A stretch of DNA of 64,000 bases. Source: JACXVD01 sp020446665. Its GTDB lineage: Bacteria > Pseudomonadota > Alphaproteobacteria > Sphingomonadales > Sphingomonadaceae. The stretch's first letter is position 1; each line of letters starts with the position of its first letter. The notes beneath the pieces were generated by a model. The model had not been told where the DNA came from. It searched no databases and worked only from the letters and a program-made list of their open reading frames with translations. The translations under genes were made by a program, and so were the position numbers. Below are positions 62,010-64,000 of the stretch, piece by piece. Location of the stretch: NCBI GenBank assembly GCA_041396905.1, contig JAWKXQ010000002.1:186001-250000 (forward strand), written 5' to 3'.

Positions 62010-63176
62010 ATGCAAAGACGTGACATGGCCGAGCGCCCCAACTGGCAGCAGGTCGCGGAAGAGAACGGATTTATCTTCCATCACGTCAATGGCGAGATTT
62101 ACTGGGACGAGCGCGCCTGCTGGACGTTCACTCTGGCAGAAGTGGAAACCATGATTGAGGACCCGAGCACAGAGCTTTACGCCCTGTGTCTGGCACTGGT
62201 CGATGATGCGGTGAAATCGCAGGAGATCATGGAGCAATTATGCATTCCAGAGCGATCATGGGATTACATCGCCAATAGCTGGCGCTCGGGCGAGGCCTCG
62301 CTCTATGGCCGGTTCGATTTCGCCTATGACGGGACAGGCCCGGCAAAGCTGCTGGAATTCAACGCCGATACGCCCACCAGCATTTACGAGACCGCCTATT
62401 TCCAGTGGCTGTGGCTGGAAGATGTCATCGCCATGGGTCAGCTGCCGCAAGGGGCCGATCAGTTCAACCGCCTGCATGAAGCACTGATGGAGCGTTTTAC
62501 CCAGATCCTGACGCCGGGTAGCCATTTGCACTTTACCGGGGTCGCCAATCATGTGGAAGACCGCGCGACAGTGCTCTATCTGGAGGATCTGGCGCAGCAA
62601 GCGGGGCTGGAAGCGACCTTCCTGCCGATCGATGACATTGCCGTGGACCGCAACGGGCAGTTCCTTGATGCTGATAACGCCCCGATTGGCGCCTTGTTCA
62701 AGCTCTATCCTTGGGAAGACATGCTGCGCGAAAGCTTCGCCGCGCATCTGGGCAAGTCGCAGACCATCTTTATCGAACCCGCATGGAAAGCGATCCTCTC
62801 CAACAAGGGCATTCTGCCGCTGCTGTGGAAGCGCCACCGCAACCATCCCAATCTGCTGCCTGCCTATTTCCCGGAAACATCGGACGGGCTGGAAATGGTC
62901 ACCAAACCGCATGCCTACAAACCGCTCTTCAGCCGCGAAGGAGCGGATATTTCCCTGTTTGACGGGCGGCAGCATCACAAGGGGCCGGAGGAAGGCTATG
63001 GCGCGGAAGGCGGCATCATCCAGGCCCTCGCCCCGCTCGCCCGCTCTGGCGAGAACCATGCGGTGATCGGCAGCTGGATCGTGGGGGATGACGCTGTCGC
63101 CATGTCCGTGCGCGAGGATACAGGGCCGATCACCCGCGATCTGGCGCGTTATGTGCCGCATGCGATTGTGGGCTAG
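62010..63176 (+). CDS. ygiC: Glutathionylspermidine synthase-like ATP-grasp protein (YgiC family)
   Basis: The 388-residue frame starts MQRRDMAERPNWQQVAEENG (GAGG nine bases upstream). The ATP-grasp core includes LLEFNADTPTSIYETAYFQW, ALFKLYPWEDMLRE, IFIEPAWKAILSNKGILPLL and SWIVGDDAVAMSVRED, matching the C-terminal synthetase domain of Gsp. Whether it makes glutathionylspermidine or another peptide-amine bond is unknown. Paired with divergent ygiB. Confidence 0.9.
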   Translation: MQRRDMAERPNWQQVAEENGFIFHHVNGEIYWDERACWTFTLAEVETMIEDPSTELYALCLALVDDAVKSQEIMEQLCIPERSWDYIANSWRSGEASLYGRFDFAYDGTGPAKLLEFNADTPTSIYETAYFQWLWLEDVIAMGQLPQGADQFNRLHEALMERFTQILTPGSHLHFTGVANHVEDRATVLYLEDLAQQAGLEATFLPIDDIAVDRNGQFLDADNAPIGALFKLYPWEDMLRESFAAHLGKSQTIFIEPAWKAILSNKGILPLLWKRHRNHPNLLPAYFPETSDGLEMVTKPHAYKPLFSREGADISLFDGRQHHKGPEEGYGAEGGIIQALAPLARSGENHAVIGSWIVGDDAVAMSVREDTGPITRDLARYVPHAIVG

Positions 63177-63185
63177 ACGCGCTTC

Positions 63186-64000
63186 TCACCCGCCCGCGTG
63201 ATAGAAATCGTAGATTTTCTGCGCCACGCCCGCGCTGATGCCGGGCACGCGCTTGAGATCGTCCAGCGCCGCCGCCCGCACTTTCCCGGCAGTGCCGAAA
63301 TGCAGCAACAGCGCGCGTTTGCGGTTCGGGCCGATGCCGGGGATTTCATCCAGCGGGCTGGCCGTGATCGCTCGGCTGCGCTTCGCCCGGTGCGCGCCAA
63401 TGGCGTAGCGATGCACTTCATCGCGCCATTGCTGCAGCTGGAACAGCACGGGTGAATTGACCGGCAGCGTCTTTTCCCGCCCGTCGGGGAAATGGAACAC
63501 TTCGCGCCCTTCGCGCCCGTGATGCGGGCCCTTGGCAATGGCGATCAGCGGGATGTGCTCGATCCCCATCTCCTCCAGCGTATCGCGCACGGCGGACATC
63601 TGCCCCTTGCCCCCGTCGATCAGGACCAGATCAGGCCAGATGGCTTCGTGGCCGCGACGATCCTCCCCGGAACGGGGAGGGGGACCGCGACGCGCAGCGT
63701 CGGGGTGGAGGGGCACGCTCGGACCAGAAAGACTTTCATCGTTCGACGATGCCGCTGGTGCCCCTCCACCATCCTGCGGATGGTCCCCCTCCCCATTCTG
63801 GGGAGGATCCAATTCCGCCAGCGCCCGAAAGCGCCGCTGCATCACTTCGCGCATCATCGCGAAATCGTCATTGCTCTGCGCGGTCTTGATGTTGAATTTG
63901 CGATACTGGTTTTTGACATAGCCTTCTGGCCCCGCCACCACCATCGCGCCCAGCGCTTTGTCGCCCTGAATATGGCTGTTGTCATAGATTTCGACGCGCT
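63186..64000 (-). CDS. uvrC: UvrABC excision nuclease subunit C, 3' part with an in-frame repeat-derived insert (runs off the right edge)
   Basis: The minus-strand frame is open to the edge, with YDNSHIQGDKALGAMVV, QYRKFNIKTAQSNDDFAMMR, PDLVLIDGGKGQMSAVRDTL, KTLPVNSPVLFQLQQWRDEV, and the C-terminal helix-hairpin-helix pair DEIPGIGPNRKRALLLHFG and LKRVPGISAGVAQKIYDF. UvrC makes both incisions in nucleotide-excision repair. Between FRALAELD and AIWPDLVLID about 50 residues of Pro/Gly/Ser-rich sequence (GAPAASSNDESLSGPS and others) are inserted, encoded by the palindromic repeat at 63659-63809. The frame is uninterrupted, so the protein may still work. Confidence 0.92.
   Translation of the reverse strand, partial: RVEIYDNSHIQGDKALGAMVVAGPEGYVKNQYRKFNIKTAQSNDDFAMMREVMQRRFRALAELDPPQNGEGDHPQDGGGAPAASSNDESLSGPSVPLHPDAARRGPPPRSGEDRRGHEAIWPDLVLIDGGKGQMSAVRDTLEEMGIEHIPLIAIAKGPHHGREGREVFHFPDGREKTLPVNSPVLFQLQQWRDEVHRYAIGAHRAKRSRAITASPLDEIPGIGPNRKRALLLHFGTAGKVRAAALDDLKRVPGISAGVAQKIYDFYHAGG
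63659..63809. repeat. 151-bp palindromic repeat inserted in-frame in uvrC
   Basis: The ends are inverted: GATCCTCCCC...GGGGAGGGGGACC (63659-63686) and GGTCCCCCTCCCC...GGGGAGGATC (63782-63809), with transitions only. Inner inverted pair GTGGAGGGGCAC (63704-63715) and GTGCCCCTCCAC (63758-63769) and a central CATCGTTCGACGATG hairpin (63738-63752). The DNA is read through in the uvrC frame without stop, as with RPE-type elements in Rickettsia genes. Confidence 0.8.

Overview
The window looks like a chromosome segment of an alphaproteobacterium of the Sphingomonadales, most likely the Erythrobacter/Altererythrobacter group. The basis is high G+C coding sequence, the gene content (OprP-type porin, PF10118 di-iron hydrolases, YgiB/YgiC, HisG-HisD-NusB, a SURF1/DUF983 cox cluster), a lysine/alanine-tailed L21, and dispersed palindromic repeats of the kind common in that order. 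I saw no rRNA, tRNA or CRISPR array. Genus-level placement is inference.

Layout. 1-4203: a YadA-like trimeric autotransporter gene (minus strand) split by a 3.36 kb IS1595/ISXO2-family element that carries four passenger genes and has a perfect 8-bp target duplication. 4572-5984: astD with an in-frame amber codon. 6.0-8.8 kb: two envelope proteins, a 266-bp structured repeat and a frameshifted rarD. 8.8-12.6 kb: pyrC, then pstS and an OprP-like porin, each behind a PhoB-box-like direct repeat. 12.6-18.1 kb: ygfZ, a TetR regulator with two PF10118 hydrolases and two operator-like palindromes, a GNAT enzyme, rplU-rpmA and a lipoprotein. 18.3-23.2 kb: a possible sRNA, moaA-moaD-moaE, folB, a methyltransferase and thrC. 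23.3-29.6 kb: the cytochrome c oxidase cluster ctaC-D-B-(small protein)-G-E-DUF983-surf1, in which about 3.6 kb (roughly 24.6-28.2 kb) is full of indels while both flanks read cleanly. 29.8-35.1 kb: pyrE, a serine hydrolase, pdxJ, acpS, lepB, a DUF3089 protein and ruvX in a compact, translationally coupled run. 35.1-37.1 kb: a minus-strand operon of a 58-residue peptide plus two large unrecognised proteins, at least one with a cupin-like metal site. 37.2-41.3 kb: two thioesterases, a class A PBP and cobS. 41.3-45.6 kb: a repeat-rich degenerate island in which a low-GC Sel1-like gene, a GST, a J-domain gene, bolA and an AraC-type gene are all broken. 45.7-64 kb: SDR and epoxide-hydrolase-like genes, regulators and lipoproteins, hisG-hisD-nusB-thiL, hppA, a BioF2-GNAT/cupin/tesB run, a universal stress protein, divergent ygiB/ygiC around a second structured repeat, and the 3' end of uvrC with an in-frame palindromic repeat.

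The genes serve phosphate scavenging, molybdopterin and folate synthesis, aerobic respiration, pyrimidine/histidine/threonine/vitamin synthesis and envelope biogenesis. The best candidate for an undescribed system is the peptide plus two-protein operon at 35070-37119. The next most unusual are the in-frame repeat inside uvrC, the two 266-268-bp repeat elements with matching fold but different termini, and the dense indels across the cox genes, which look more like a sequence-quality problem than biology.
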